Source of the DNA: Aliidiomarina soli
GTDB taxonomy: Bacteria > Pseudomonadota > Gammaproteobacteria > Enterobacterales > Alteromonadaceae
NCBI RefSeq assembly: GCF_003986975.1
Contig: NZ_PIPO01000003.1
Location: forward strand, 124,001-188,000
Reading direction: 5' to 3'
DNA: 64,000 bases
Shown in pieces: positions 1-9,906 of this stretch (position 1 is the first letter of the stretch; every line of letters begins with the position of its first letter). A model generated the notes under the pieces. The model ran no database searches. It was not told the DNA's origin and saw nothing but the letters and a program-made list of their open reading frames with translations. The position numbers and the translations under genes were made by a program.

Positions 1-69
1 GGCTTGCCGGGTCGCCAGCGAATTGAGCAATCAGGTGTTCCATGCTACGCCATTTGCGCGTACGATTAG
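1..69 (+). CDS. apt: Adenine phosphoribosyltransferase, C-terminal end (partial)
   Basis: The open frame from base 1 to the TAG at 67-69 encodes 22 residues that align with the C-terminus of E. coli Apt: RQRIEQSGVPCYAICAYD here against EQRLEKQGITSYSLVPF there (recalled sequence). Apt makes AMP from adenine and PRPP in purine salvage. The gene lies 50 bp upstream of dnaX on the same strand, the standard enterobacterial order apt-dnaX-ybaB-recR, which supports the call. Only the last part of the gene is in the window, so catalytic motifs cannot be checked. Confidence 0.75.
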   Translation, partial: GLPGRQRIEQSGVPCYAICAYD

Positions 70-119
70 ACTACTAGCGCACCCGGAAACGACGATTTAG
101 CAAGCGCAGGGGCACATTC

Positions 120-2051
120 ATGAACTATCAGGTACTGGCTCGAAAATGGCGACCACACAGCTTTGCTCAGGTGGTCGGGCAGCAGCATGTATTGCAGGCT
201 CTTAGCAACGCGTTGACTAATCAGCGTTTGCACCATGCTTACTTGCTGACCGGTACCCGAGGGGTGGGTAAAACAACCATCGCGCGGATTTTGGCAAAGA
301 GCCTGAATTGCGAACAGGGTATCAGTGCAACCCCCTGTGGCGAATGCGATACCTGTCAGGAAATCGATCAGGGCCGCTACGTCGACCTGCTTGAAATCGA
401 TGCTGCATCGCGGACTAAAGTGGAAGACACCCGGGAACTGCTTGATAACGTGCAGTATCGTCCTACCCGCGGCCGCTATAAAGTGTACCTGATTGACGAA
501 GTCCATATGCTGTCTCGTCATTCCTTTAATGCACTGTTGAAAACCCTTGAAGAGCCGCCTGAACACGTCAAGTTTTTACTGGCTACCACCGATCCTGAAA
601 AGCTGCCGGTCACCGTGCTATCACGCTGTCTTCAGTTTCATCTGCGGGCACTTACCCGTGAAGAAATTTCCGCTCAACTGATCCATATCCTGCAGGCTGA
701 GTCGTTGTCGTTCGACGCCGAAGCTATTCAGCTGCTGGCACGTGCTGCCCGTGGCAGTATGCGTGATGCGTTGAGTTTAACCGATCAGGCGATTGCTCAG
801 GGCAACCAGAGCGTGGAGCTTGATTCAGTGCGGGCTATGCTTGGTCATATTGAAGGGCAGCGGATCGTACAGTTGCTTCAGCTTATTGTAAGCGGCGACC
901 ACGCAAGCGTACTGCAAACGTTGCGCGAAATGCAGGATAAAGTCCCAGATATCGCGGTGGTATTGCCTGAACTGCAAAACTTATTGCACCAATTGGCATT
1001 ACTGCAGATTAGCCCGGCCTTTGCCGAGGTCGAGTTGTTTCGCGACCAGCAAAGCATTCAGTCGCTGTCAGCAACGCTGTCACCAGAGTTGGTTCAGGTC
1101 ATGTACCGCATCGTCCTCGAAGGGCGCCGTGAATTGCCTCATGCGGTGGATGCATTTAGTGCCGTCGAGATGACGCTGTTACGGCTGCTCGCATTTCGCC
1201 CTGCAACTATGCAGGAGATGCCGGTTGCAGAGGCCAGTGTTGCAAAGCTCAATGTGGCACAGGTCAGTCCGGCGCAAGCCAATGTGGCTGAGCCAGCTGC
1301 GCCCGACACGTCTGCTGATAAGCAGGCGGGGCGGCAAGTGGCCTCAGACTATGAGCCGCAGCTGGCTGATGATGACGCGGATGAAGATTTTTTGAGCCCC
1401 GATGAAGAGTCTGCGCTGGCCCAGGAACAAGCGTCTGTTATGCAGCAAGCGGCGCAGCAGGGTTTAAATCAGGCAACGGCAGAGATTCACCCGGAGCCCG
1501 ATCCGGACCCGGAACCTGAGCATCAGATAGAACCAGAGCCGGAACCAGAACCCAGACAAGCACCGGTGCCAGAGCCTCAGCCGAATCCAGACAGTGGAAT
1601 CGCAAGTTTAATGGCAACGCGGGAGCAGTTGTTAGCAAAAAAAAAAGCGCCAGAAGTAACCGCTGACGTTCGCACTGCTGCTGAGATTGATGCCTGGAGT
1701 GCGTCAGTGGATGGGATGCAGGCGACAGGTCGGCTGCGCCAGGTATTATTGCACTCAGTCCTTGAAAAACAGGGCGACGGCTACCAGCTTATTGTTGATA
1801 GCCAGCAACAAGTGCTGTGTTCGCAGCAACTATTAAGCGAACTTGAAAGCAGACTGCGTCAGTTGGTCGGCGATGTGGCGTTGAGCATAGAGTACGCGAC
1901 ACCTGAAGCGACGCCATTTTTGATTCAGCAGTTGATAGATACACAACGCGCTCAGGCAGCGCTGGATTTGGTTCGCAATGACGAACGTATCCAGGACCTG
2001 GTGCAACGTTTTAATGCCGAGCTGGACGAAAGCTCGGTAAAACCTGTTTAA
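120..2051 (+). CDS. dnaX: DNA polymerase III tau subunit (with probable gamma frameshift product)
   Basis: Clamp-loader ATPase of the replicative polymerase. An AAA+ module fills the N-terminal 370 residues: Walker A GTRGVGKTT (45-53), four zinc-ligand cysteines (C64, C73, C76, C79), Walker B LIDEVH (124-129) and an SRC sensor motif. A long acidic Pro/Glu-rich linker (about 380-500, with repeated EP and DP dipeptides) leads to the C-terminal tau domain, which in E. coli binds DnaB and the alpha subunit. A run of ten A residues at 1637-1646 (codons 507-509, Lys-Lys-Lys) sits at the linker/tau boundary, where E. coli uses a slippery heptamer to make the shorter gamma subunit. At 643 aa it matches E. 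coli tau. Followed 23 bp later by ybaB. Confidence 0.97.
   Translation: MNYQVLARKWRPHSFAQVVGQQHVLQALSNALTNQRLHHAYLLTGTRGVGKTTIARILAKSLNCEQGISATPCGECDTCQEIDQGRYVDLLEIDAASRTKVEDTRELLDNVQYRPTRGRYKVYLIDEVHMLSRHSFNALLKTLEEPPEHVKFLLATTDPEKLPVTVLSRCLQFHLRALTREEISAQLIHILQAESLSFDAEAIQLLARAARGSMRDALSLTDQAIAQGNQSVELDSVRAMLGHIEGQRIVQLLQLIVSGDHASVLQTLREMQDKVPDIAVVLPELQNLLHQLALLQISPAFAEVELFRDQQSIQSLSATLSPELVQVMYRIVLEGRRELPHAVDAFSAVEMTLLRLLAFRPATMQEMPVAEASVAKLNVAQVSPAQANVAEPAAPDTSADKQAGRQVASDYEPQLADDDADEDFLSPDEESALAQEQASVMQQAAQQGLNQATAEIHPEPDPDPEPEHQIEPEPEPEPRQAPVPEPQPNPDSGIASLMATREQLLAKKKAPEVTADVRTAAEIDAWSASVDGMQATGRLRQVLLHSVLEKQGDGYQLIVDSQQQVLCSQQLLSELESRLRQLVGDVALSIEYATPEATPFLIQQLIDTQRAQAALDLVRNDERIQDLVQRFNAELDESSVKPV
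1621..1666 (+). promoter_or_regulatory. Candidate dnaX frameshift or slippage site
   Basis: A GGGAG Shine-Dalgarno-like element (1621-1625) lies 11 nt before an A10 run (1637-1646) that carries in-frame AAA AAA AAA codons. In E. coli dnaX a GGGAG-like element about 10 nt upstream of A AAA AAG stimulates -1 frameshifting. Here the -1 frame reaches TGA at 1664-1666 after about six extra residues (S-A-R-S-N-R), giving a product near 515 aa. The +1 frame stops even sooner, at TAA 1657-1659, so ribosomal slippage or RNA-polymerase slippage would both truncate the protein. No strong downstream hairpin is evident by eye. Confidence 0.7.
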
Positions 2052-2074
2052 TTTAGCAAAGAGAGAGATACCCC

Positions 2075-2407
2075 ATGCTTAAAGGCGGTTTAGGAAACAT
2101 GATGAAGCAGGCGCAGCAGATGCAGGAAAAGATGCAGCAGATGCAGGAAGAGCTTGCGAAAATGGAAGTAGTCGGCGAAGCCGGCGCTGGCATGGTCAAA
2201 GTCACCATGTATGGTAATCACAATGTGAAACGGGTTGAGATTGATCCGTCATTAGTGGGTGATGAAGAGGAAAAAGAAATGCTCGAAGATCTGATTGCGG
2301 CAGCGACCAACGATGCCGTCCGTCGGGTCGAAGAAGCCAACAAAGAGCACATGTCTGGTTTGGCTGGTGGTATGGGTTTACCGCCGGGCATGAAACTGCC
2401 TTTCTAA
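2075..2407 (+). CDS. ybaB: Nucleoid-associated protein YbaB/EbfC
   Basis: Small DNA-binding protein of the YbaB/EbfC family, 110 aa, the usual length. The N-terminus is a Met/Gln-rich helix ([19 protein letters not shown]), followed by the family core [21 protein letters not shown]. It is preceded by a purine-rich ribosome site (AAAGAGAGAGA) and lies between dnaX and recR, its conserved position in gammaproteobacteria. The family binds DNA as a dimer; the exact role is unsettled. Confidence 0.95.
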   Translation: MLKGGLGNMMKQAQQMQEKMQQMQEELAKMEVVGEAGAGMVKVTMYGNHNVKRVEIDPSLVGDEEEKEMLEDLIAAATNDAVRRVEEANKEHMSGLAGGMGLPPGMKLPF

Positions 2408-2429
2408 GCCAGCAAATAAGCCAGCAAAT
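2406..2429 (+). repeat. 12-bp perfect direct repeat between ybaB and recR
   Basis: AAGCCAGCAAAT occurs twice head to tail (2406-2417 and 2418-2429), starting at the ybaB stop codon. It fills the intergenic spacer and leaves recR without a visible Shine-Dalgarno sequence, so recR translation may depend on coupling to ybaB. It looks like a simple local duplication. Confidence 0.7.
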
Positions 2430-2434
2430 AAATT

Positions 2435-3034
2435 ATGCAACTTAGTCCCGCTATCGCGAATTTGATTCGCGCGCTGAAAGTATTGCCCGGCGTTGGCCAG
2501 AAATCGGCTCAGCGCATGGCCTTTCAGTTATTGGAGCAAAAACGCGATGGCGCCAGTCAACTGGCTGAGGCGCTCGCCCATGCGGTCGAAGTGGTCGGTC
2601 GTTGCGATACCTGTCGCACGCTAACTGAAGGGGTACGCTGTCAAATATGCAGTGACCCGCAACGAATTGAAAGCGGTATTCTCTGTATTGTCGAGTCGCC
2701 AGCTGATGTGATCGCGGTCGAGCAGACGTCGCAGTATCAAGGTCAGTATTTTGTCTTAATGGGGCATTTGTCACCCCTGGATGGAATCGGACCGAATGAT
2801 ATCGGCTTAGATAAACTGGCCACCCGATTTGCCGCAGGTGGCATAGAAGAAGTCATTCTTGCTACCAATCCGACGGTGGAAGGTGATGCAACCGCGCACT
2901 ATATTGCCGACCTTGCCCGTAGCAATAACGTCAAGGCTTCACGTATTGCTCATGGCGTCCCGGTCGGTGGTGAACTTGAGTACGTCGACCATACCACCCT
3001 TAGTCATGCCTTCTCTGGCCGTAAACAGGTGTAA
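2435..3034 (+). CDS. recR: Recombination mediator protein RecR
   Basis: RecFOR-pathway protein that helps load RecA on gapped DNA. It has an N-terminal helix-hairpin-helix ([14 protein letters not shown], 17-30), a C4 zinc finger with C57, C60, C69 and C72, and a Toprim domain ([16 protein letters not shown], then the [17 protein letters not shown] segment). At 199 aa it has the usual length. It is third in the dnaX-ybaB-recR operon. The start codon has no clear ribosome site. Confidence 0.97.
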   Translation: MQLSPAIANLIRALKVLPGVGQKSAQRMAFQLLEQKRDGASQLAEALAHAVEVVGRCDTCRTLTEGVRCQICSDPQRIESGILCIVESPADVIAVEQTSQYQGQYFVLMGHLSPLDGIGPNDIGLDKLATRFAAGGIEEVILATNPTVEGDATAHYIADLARSNNVKASRIAHGVPVGGELEYVDHTTLSHAFSGRKQV

Positions 3035-3070
3035 GGCTGGCCATACCTGACGCAGGAAAATCCTCATTTG

Positions 3071-3100
3071 CCCTTGAAATTGGTATGGGTATCCCCATCT
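3071..3100 (+). promoter_or_regulatory. Sigma-32 heat-shock promoter of htpG
   Basis: CTTGAAA (3073-3079), a 13-nt spacer and CCCCATCT (3093-3100) match the E. coli RpoH consensus (CTTGAA, 13-15 nt, CCCCATNT) almost perfectly. The site is 53 bp upstream of the htpG start and downstream of the recR stop, so htpG can be induced by heat independently of the dnaX operon. Confidence 0.9.
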
Positions 3101-3152
3101 CTTGGTTAACCTTTTATTTTGCGTATAACTGATAAGAGTTGGGAGAACACCG

Positions 3153-5078
3153 ATGTCTGACACTACCCAGGCTGAAAAGCATGGCTTTCAAACTGAAGTG
3201 AAGCAACTGCTTCATTTGATGATCCATTCTTTGTATTCAAACAAAGAAATTTTTCTCCGCGAGCTGGTTTCCAACGCCTCAGATGCAGCCGATAAACTGC
3301 GTTTTAAAGCACTGGAAGACAATGAGTTATTCGAAAACGATGCGGACCTGCACGTTCGGGTTAGTGTGAACAAGGACGCTAATACCATCACTGTCAGCGA
3401 CAATGGTATTGGTATGACCCGTGACGAAGTGATGGCCAACCTGGGCACCATTGCGAAATCAGGCACCAAAGAATTTATCAGCCAGTTATCTGGTGATCAG
3501 AGTAAAGATTCCAAACTGATTGGCCAGTTTGGTGTTGGTTTCTATTCAGCCTTTATCGTTGCTGATTCAGTTACCGTGCGCACCCGCGCAGCAGGTGCAG
3601 ATACCACCCACGGCGTCGAATGGAAGTCCGATGGTGACGGTGAGTTCACCGTTGCGGATATCGAGAAAACGACCCGTGGAAGCGATATTATTCTGCATTT
3701 GAAAGACGATGCAAAAGAATACGCAGACGAGTGGAAGTTGCGTCAAATTATTAATACCTATTCGGACCACCTGAGTATTCCGGTACAGATGTGGAAAGAG
3801 CCGACTGAAGAAAGTGAAGGTCCGGACGGCGAAAAAGTGGAAGCTCAGCCAGGTCAGTGGGAAACCATTAATTCGGGTCAGGCGCTCTGGACCCGCGACA
3901 AAGACAGCATTAGTGACGAGGACTACAAAGAGTTTTACAAAACCGTCGCGCATGACTTTGAAGATCCATTGCTATGGAGCCACAACAAAGTTGAAGGTAA
4001 GCACGAATACACCAGCTTGCTTTATATCCCGAAGCGCGCGCCGTGGGATTTATGGAACCGGGATAGTCAGAAAGGCATTAAGCTCTACGTTCAGCGCGTC
4101 TTCATTATGGATGATGCTGAGCAATTCATGCCGACCTACCTGCGTTTTGTGAAAGGCTTGATTGACTCCAACGATCTGCCTCTCAATGTCTCGCGGGAAA
4201 TCCTGCAGGACAACCGAGTCACCCGTTCAATGCGCTCTGCAAGCACCAAGAAAGTGCTAAGCATGCTGTCGAAACTGGCGAAACGTGATGCGGACCAATA
4301 CGGAGAGTTCTGGGATAACTTTGGTCAGGTGCTGAAAGAAGGCCCGGCGGAAGACCAGGGCAACGGCGAAAAAGTTGCGTCCTTGCTGCGCTTTACGTCC
4401 ACTCATGAAGACAGCGCCAAGCAGCGTGTGGGTCTGGATGACTACATTGGCCGCATGGCTGAGAATCAGGAAAAAATTTACTACATCGTGGCGGATAGCT
4501 ACGAAGCAGCGAAGAACAACCCTGCGCTGGAAATTTTCCGCAAGAAAGGGATCGAAGTGCTGCTGATGTCCGATCGTATTGATGAGTGGTTGATGAACCA
4601 TTTACACGAGTATGAAGGCAAGAGCTTCCAGTCAGTGACCCGTGGCGACCTTGATTTAGGCGACATGGATAACGAGGAAGCGAAGAAAGCACAGGAAGAG
4701 TCAGAAAAGGCATTTGCTGGTACCGTAGAACGGTTCGAGAAGGCGTTGGGCGAGCAGGTTAAGAACGTGCGTGTTACCCATCGTCTGACTGATTCACCCG
4801 CCTGTATTGTGACCGATGAGAACGATATGAGCACGCAGATGGCTAAGCTGATGGAAGCCGCCGGGCAGAAAGTGCCGGAAACCAAGTATATTTTTGAGGT
4901 GAATCCGGAGCATGCGTTGGTTAAGCGCATTGCCGAAGAAAGCGACGAACAGCGCTTTAGCGACTGGGCTGATCTGTTATTGCAGCAGGCCACACTGGCT
5001 GAACGCGGTAGCCTTAAAGATCCTGGCACCTATGTGCGCAAGCTCAATGAGATGATGTTAGCGCTGACTAACAAGTAA
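3153..5078 (+). CDS. htpG: Hsp90-family chaperone HtpG
   Basis: ATP-dependent cytosolic chaperone. The N-terminal GHKL ATPase has [10 protein letters not shown] (41-50), DNGIGM (83-88) and [10 protein letters not shown] middle domain follows ([14 protein letters not shown], then [11 protein letters not shown]) and a C-terminal dimerisation domain. Length 641 aa is close to other HtpG proteins. A GGGAG ribosome site precedes the ATG. It has its own sigma-32 promoter and ends at a strong terminator, so it is a single-gene unit between recR and adk, as in E. coli. Confidence 0.98.
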   Translation: MSDTTQAEKHGFQTEVKQLLHLMIHSLYSNKEIFLRELVSNASDAADKLRFKALEDNELFENDADLHVRVSVNKDANTITVSDNGIGMTRDEVMANLGTIAKSGTKEFISQLSGDQSKDSKLIGQFGVGFYSAFIVADSVTVRTRAAGADTTHGVEWKSDGDGEFTVADIEKTTRGSDIILHLKDDAKEYADEWKLRQIINTYSDHLSIPVQMWKEPTEESEGPDGEKVEAQPGQWETINSGQALWTRDKDSISDEDYKEFYKTVAHDFEDPLLWSHNKVEGKHEYTSLLYIPKRAPWDLWNRDSQKGIKLYVQRVFIMDDAEQFMPTYLRFVKGLIDSNDLPLNVSREILQDNRVTRSMRSASTKKVLSMLSKLAKRDADQYGEFWDNFGQVLKEGPAEDQGNGEKVASLLRFTSTHEDSAKQRVGLDDYIGRMAENQEKIYYIVADSYEAAKNNPALEIFRKKGIEVLLMSDRIDEWLMNHLHEYEGKSFQSVTRGDLDLGDMDNEEAKKAQEESEKAFAGTVERFEKALGEQVKNVRVTHRLTDSPACIVTDENDMSTQMAKLMEAAGQKVPETKYIFEVNPEHALVKRIAEESDEQRFSDWADLLLQQATLAERGSLKDPGTYVRKLNEMMLALTNK

Positions 5079-5096
5079 CCTCAACTACGACTATGG

Positions 5097-5129
5097 TACA
5101 AGGCTCGCATCGCGAGCCTTGTATCTTTT
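5097..5129 (+). terminator. Rho-independent terminator after htpG
   Basis: A 12-bp perfect stem, TACAAGGCTCGC pairing with GCGAGCCTTGTA around an ATC loop, is followed by TCTTTT. It lies 19 bp after the htpG stop codon. Confidence 0.85.
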
Positions 5130-5186
5130 CGGCCTGAGAGGTAAAGTTTGTTCCATTCGTATTACATTTTTTAAAAAAGTCATTGA

Positions 5187-6235
<1,049 letters not shown>

Positions 6236-6263
6236 GGCGCAATAGATAAAATCTACTAATTTC

Positions 6264-7022
6264 ATGCATATCATTTGTTTACACAGCTCACAAAGCAGCG
6301 GCGCCCAATGGCGCCCGCTGACTAAGCAGCTCACTGAATTCCTTCCTGATGCTAATCTTCATACGCCTGATTTAATTGGTTATGGTGGTAACCCTTTACC
6401 TAAGGGGTCGTCCTCTGCATTTTGTTTTGACCATGAACTGGCTGCATTGGAACCCTTGTTGGCGACGCTTGAGAACGGACCTGTTCATTTGGTCGGTCAT
6501 TCGTATGGCGGGGCTCTCGCGCTTCGCCTCGGCCGCGAGTTACAACAGCGGGGAATACGTCTTAGTAGTATTGCGTTGTATGAACCAGTCGCCTTCCACC
6601 TGTTACCCGCAGCAGACCCGGCGCGGGCTGAAATTATTGCGATTGCCGAACAGATGGAGACCACATCTGAAGCCGAAGCCGCACAGGCGTTCGTCGACTA
6701 CTGGAATCACCCGGGGTATTTTGCGGCTTTACCTGCGCGGGTACAGGCCGGGATGGTACAAAAACAGCCGAAGGTTGAGGCGGATTTCGCGGCCTTACTG
6801 GGTGAACCCGCTCAGCTCAATGACTACGCCACTCTGAATTGCCCGATCTTTCTGATGCATGGCCAACAGTCGCCTGCCTCAAGCCGGCGGGTTGCTGAAA
6901 TTTTGGCTGGTCTGCCACAGGTTGTATCGCAATCTGTAAATGCCGGTCATATGGCGCCTTTAACTGAACCTGATCTGGTGATCCCCGGTTTGGTAAAATT
7001 TTTACAGCAACAAGTGCGCTAA
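6264..7022 (+). CDS. Alpha/beta hydrolase
   Basis: 252 aa alpha/beta-hydrolase fold. The nucleophile elbow is GHSYGG (about residues 77-82), an oxyanion-type LHSSQSSGAQW lies near the N-terminus, and a late His occurs in VNAGHMAPLTEPD (about 229). HSxGA near the N-terminus and AGHMAP near the C-terminus resemble small esterases or C-C hydrolases. The substrate cannot be read from the sequence. It follows the MAPEG gene by 28 bp on the same strand. Confidence 0.8.
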   Translation: MHIICLHSSQSSGAQWRPLTKQLTEFLPDANLHTPDLIGYGGNPLPKGSSSAFCFDHELAALEPLLATLENGPVHLVGHSYGGALALRLGRELQQRGIRLSSIALYEPVAFHLLPAADPARAEIIAIAEQMETTSEAEAAQAFVDYWNHPGYFAALPARVQAGMVQKQPKVEADFAALLGEPAQLNDYATLNCPIFLMHGQQSPASSRRVAEILAGLPQVVSQSVNAGHMAPLTEPDLVIPGLVKFLQQQVR

Positions 7023-7125
7023 AGGCTTTATTCGATTTCATTATAAGTTATATTGGTATCCTCTAAGTGGTTCGGGTACCAGCAGCTGATGCTAACCCCT
7101 GATGCAAACAAATAATGAGGTGATT

Positions 7126-8313
7126 ATGAGCCAGTGGCGCGAGCAGTTTAGCGTATTCAGACAACGTCCCGACTGGGCCTATTTTGACAATGCCGCCTCC
7201 TGTCAGGTGCCGGATGTTGTGCTTGAGGCCATTTGTGACTACCAACACCATTATCACGCCAATGTACACCGCGGCAGTTATGAGCAAAGCCAGCATGCCA
7301 CCGCACTGTATGAAAGCTGGCGGGCCAAGGTTGCTGGCTTTGTCGGCGCGACCAGTGACAGTTTGATTTTCACCCGCGGTACTACCGAAAGTATGAATCT
7401 TCTCGCTGAGTCATTGTTACGTCCCCGTTTACAGCGCGGTGACAATGTGGTGGTGACCTTATCTGAACATCATGCCAACTGGTTGCCCTGGCAGCGAGTC
7501 TGCGAACAGGTCGGTGCGGAGTTTCGGGTCGCAGACCTGAAAGATGACGGCACGGTCGACAACCTGATGCAGTTGGTTGATGAAAGAACGTGTCTGGTAT
7601 CGTTAAATCACGCATCCAATGTATTAGGGGTTATTAACCCGGTCGCGGAAATCTGTCATCAATTGCGTGAGCAAGGTGTACTGAGCGTGGTCGATGCCGC
7701 GCAAAGTGCGGCCCATATGGCGATTGACGTGAACCAGCTGGGCTGCGATGCACTCGCATTTTCGGGCCATAAATTATATGGACCAACCGGTATTGGTGGC
7801 TTGTATGTGCGCCACGATGTGCTTGCTGCGATGCCTCCTTACCAGGTGGGTGGCGGTATGGTGGATAAGGTGTATCAGCAGGATTCCACCTTTCACAGCG
7901 GTGTACAGGGCTTTGAAGCGGGTACTCCAAATCTTGTTGGGGCGGCGGGTCTTGCCACTGCGGTGGAGTTTCTGCAGGATGCACGGGCGAATGGTAGCAG
8001 TGAGTACCTGCGAGGTCTGTTTAAGCAACTGGAAGCGGTGCTGGCCGATGTGAGCTGGTTGACGGCGTTGCCGCACAGCGGAGGGCGGGTCCCGGTTATT
8101 AGCGTTCACAACCCCGCGGTTCACCCGCGTGAGCTGGCGATATGTCTGGATCAGGACGGCGTCTCGGCGCGGGCTGGTCGACACTGTGCGCAGCCATTAA
8201 CAGACAAACTGACCAGCAATGGATGTTTACGTTTTTCGCTCGGTCTGCACTCCAATGAGGCTGATATTGAACGGCTGGCACGCGGGCTTCGTGAGTGTAA
8301 GTTAAAGCCCTGA
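7126..8313 (+). CDS. Cysteine desulfurase, group II (SufS/CsdA-like)
   Basis: PLP-dependent class-V aminotransferase fold that takes sulfur from cysteine. SEHHANWLPWQ carries the PLP-stacking His, VDAAQSAAH the cofactor Asp, FSGHKLYGPTGIGGLY the PLP lysine, and ARAGRHCAQPL the catalytic Cys loop of group II enzymes. I chose the ATG at 7126 because TGAGGTG lies 5 nt upstream; an in-frame ATG at 7102 (8 residues longer) has no ribosome site. 395 aa from that start, the usual length. No suf genes or csdE lie nearby, so it looks like a stand-alone CsdA-type enzyme and its acceptor is unknown. Confidence 0.88.
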   Translation: MSQWREQFSVFRQRPDWAYFDNAASCQVPDVVLEAICDYQHHYHANVHRGSYEQSQHATALYESWRAKVAGFVGATSDSLIFTRGTTESMNLLAESLLRPRLQRGDNVVVTLSEHHANWLPWQRVCEQVGAEFRVADLKDDGTVDNLMQLVDERTCLVSLNHASNVLGVINPVAEICHQLREQGVLSVVDAAQSAAHMAIDVNQLGCDALAFSGHKLYGPTGIGGLYVRHDVLAAMPPYQVGGGMVDKVYQQDSTFHSGVQGFEAGTPNLVGAAGLATAVEFLQDARANGSSEYLRGLFKQLEAVLADVSWLTALPHSGGRVPVISVHNPAVHPRELAICLDQDGVSARAGRHCAQPLTDKLTSNGCLRFSLGLHSNEADIERLARGLRECKLKP

Positions 8314-8344
8314 CTAGTTTTGATCATGCCCCTGATCAGTGACA

Positions 8345-8356
8345 ATGTGCTATGAT
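8345..8356 (+). promoter_or_regulatory. Candidate extended -10 promoter before the MATE gene
   Basis: TATGAT at 8351-8356 is preceded by TG one base upstream (TGCTATGAT), an extended -10 element. No good -35 hexamer stands at the right distance. It lies 40 bp before the chosen GTG start. Just upstream two copies of the self-complementary TGATCA occur (8320-8340), of unknown meaning. Confidence 0.4.
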
Positions 8357-8395
8357 GCGCGCGCCTATTACTTTGGAGCTGATTGGAGCTGCGCT

Positions 8396-9781
8396 GTGTC
8401 TGAAACGTCCGGGAATCTGCCCGCTGCATCCGCAGGGGTGTGGTCTGAAGTTCGCAAATTATCGCTGCTAACCGGACCGATCCTGATCGCCCAGTTGACC
8501 CAGATGCTGATGAGTGTCGTCGACACTTTGATGGCTGGACGGGTGGGTGCAACTGATTTAGCTGCTGTTGCTGTGGGTGGTTCAATCTGGACCCCTGCGA
8601 CCCTGTTAGTGTTTGGCTTCGCGCTGGCTCTGGCACCGGTTATTTCACACGCGCATGGTGCTGGCGAATATAAGCGCATGGCCAACATGCTGCAGCAGGG
8701 CTTTTATACCTGCGCCATCAGCGCCTTGCTGGTGGTGGGGTTAGTTTACCTGGCGCCATTGTTCCTTAACATGATGGACGTCGAAGAAGACTTCCGTCGT
8801 AAAACCTTTGATTACCTTACCTATATTCTTTGGGGCACCCCGGGGCTTGTGCTCTACATGGTGCTGCGCAACTTTTGCGAAGGCCTGTCGCATACCATGC
8901 CGTCACTGGTAATCGGCGTTATCGGGCTGCTGATCAATATTCCCGCCAACTATATCTTTATCTACGGCAGTTTTGGCGCTCCGGCGCTAGGTGGGGCAGG
9001 CGCCGGTGTGGCTTCCGCTCTGGTTTACTGGGGCATGGGGCTGTCACTGCTCGGCTATGTACTGGTGGCGAAGCGCTATCGCAAACTGATGCTATTAAGT
9101 CAGATTTACCTGCCTAGTTGGGATGATATCTGGCATTTTGTGCGGCTTGGCTTTCCCATTTCGATGTCGTTGTTCTTCGAAGTTAGCCTGTTCGCAGCAG
9201 TGGCGATTCTGATTGCACCACTTGGCTCAATTATGGTGTCGAGCCATCAGATTGCGCTGAATATTTCATCCCTGGTGTATATGTTTCCGCTTAGTCTGAG
9301 CATGGCTGTGACTTTGCGGGTTGGTTTTGCGCTTGGCTCTGCTCAGGTGATGGACGCGATGCGAAGCTACAAAGTCGCATTGGTGCTTGGGGTTGGCTTT
9401 GCGGTTGTGAATGGCCTGGGGATGTGGCTGGGTGGTCGTTACTTAGCTGGTTTCTATACTGAGGACAACGCGATTATCGAGCTTGCCGGGACCTTGCTTG
9501 GTTTAGCCGCCATCTTTACCGTCTCCGACACATTCCAGGCGATTTCCATCGGGGCCTTGCGTGGTTATAAAGACACCCGGGCTGCAATGGTGGTGACTCT
9601 GGTCTCGTACTGGCCGTTTGGCCTGACCGTTGGCGTGGTGCTGGGCCGCACCGACTTGCTGGTCCCAGCGATGGGTCCGGCGGGCTTCTGGATAGGCTTT
9701 ATCAGTGGCCTTAGCGTTGCAGCCGTGCTCTTAACCATCCGACTATTCCGTGTCCACCGGCAAACACTCAACGCGCAATGA
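8396..9781 (+). CDS. MATE-family multidrug/cation antiporter (NorM-like)
   Basis: About twelve membrane segments. The N-terminal EVRKLSLLTGPILIAQLTQMLMSVVDTLMAGRVG is typical of NorM-type exporters, which expel drugs against Na+ or H+. I chose the GTG at 8396 because TTGGAG lies 7 nt upstream; the open frame extends to an ATG at 8339 without a ribosome site, and that extension contains a promoter-like sequence. 461 aa, close to NorM. The stop codon lies inside the first unit of a tandem repeat array. Convergent with the his operon. Confidence 0.88.
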   Translation: MSETSGNLPAASAGVWSEVRKLSLLTGPILIAQLTQMLMSVVDTLMAGRVGATDLAAVAVGGSIWTPATLLVFGFALALAPVISHAHGAGEYKRMANMLQQGFYTCAISALLVVGLVYLAPLFLNMMDVEEDFRRKTFDYLTYILWGTPGLVLYMVLRNFCEGLSHTMPSLVIGVIGLLINIPANYIFIYGSFGAPALGGAGAGVASALVYWGMGLSLLGYVLVAKRYRKLMLLSQIYLPSWDDIWHFVRLGFPISMSLFFEVSLFAAVAILIAPLGSIMVSSHQIALNISSLVYMFPLSLSMAVTLRVGFALGSAQVMDAMRSYKVALVLGVGFAVVNGLGMWLGGRYLAGFYTEDNAIIELAGTLLGLAAIFTVSDTFQAISIGALRGYKDTRAAMVVTLVSYWPFGLTVGVVLGRTDLLVPAMGPAGFWIGFISGLSVAAVLLTIRLFRVHRQTLNAQ

Positions 9782-9895
9782 ATGCGAGCGCGGGGCTTGA
9801 ACATTGAATTCAATGAATGCAAGCGCGGGGCTTGAACGTTGAATTCAATGAATGCAAGCGCGGGGCTTGAATATTGAATTCAATGGATGCAAGCG
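9777..9895. repeat. Tandem array: three 35-bp units plus a partial fourth
   Basis: Units at 9777-9811, 9812-9846 and 9847-9881, with a 14-nt partial copy at 9882-9895. Each unit contains GCGGGGCTTGAA followed by (N)TTGAATTC, and the units differ at only a few positions. Across unit junctions ATTGAATTCAAT forms a perfect palindrome. The MATE stop codon is inside unit 1, and the hisIE stop lies 11 bp after the array, so the array fills the space between convergent genes. The same core occurs as an inverted repeat at 31368-31426. Confidence 0.95.
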
Positions 9896-9906
9896 GCCGC
9901 TGGGGA

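Noticed and set aside
66-566. 166-codon minus-strand frame opposite the dnaX ATPase domain
   Set aside because: It lies inside dnaX, has no recognisable domain, and is a typical antisense shadow of a GC-balanced gene.
4499-5029. 176-codon minus-strand frame opposite htpG
   Set aside because: Ser/Arg-rich composition typical of an antisense frame; htpG is intact over the same bases.
9777-9895. CRISPR-like look of regularly spaced 35-bp repeats
   Set aside because: The units are contiguous with no spacers and no cas genes are nearby, so this is a simple tandem repeat.
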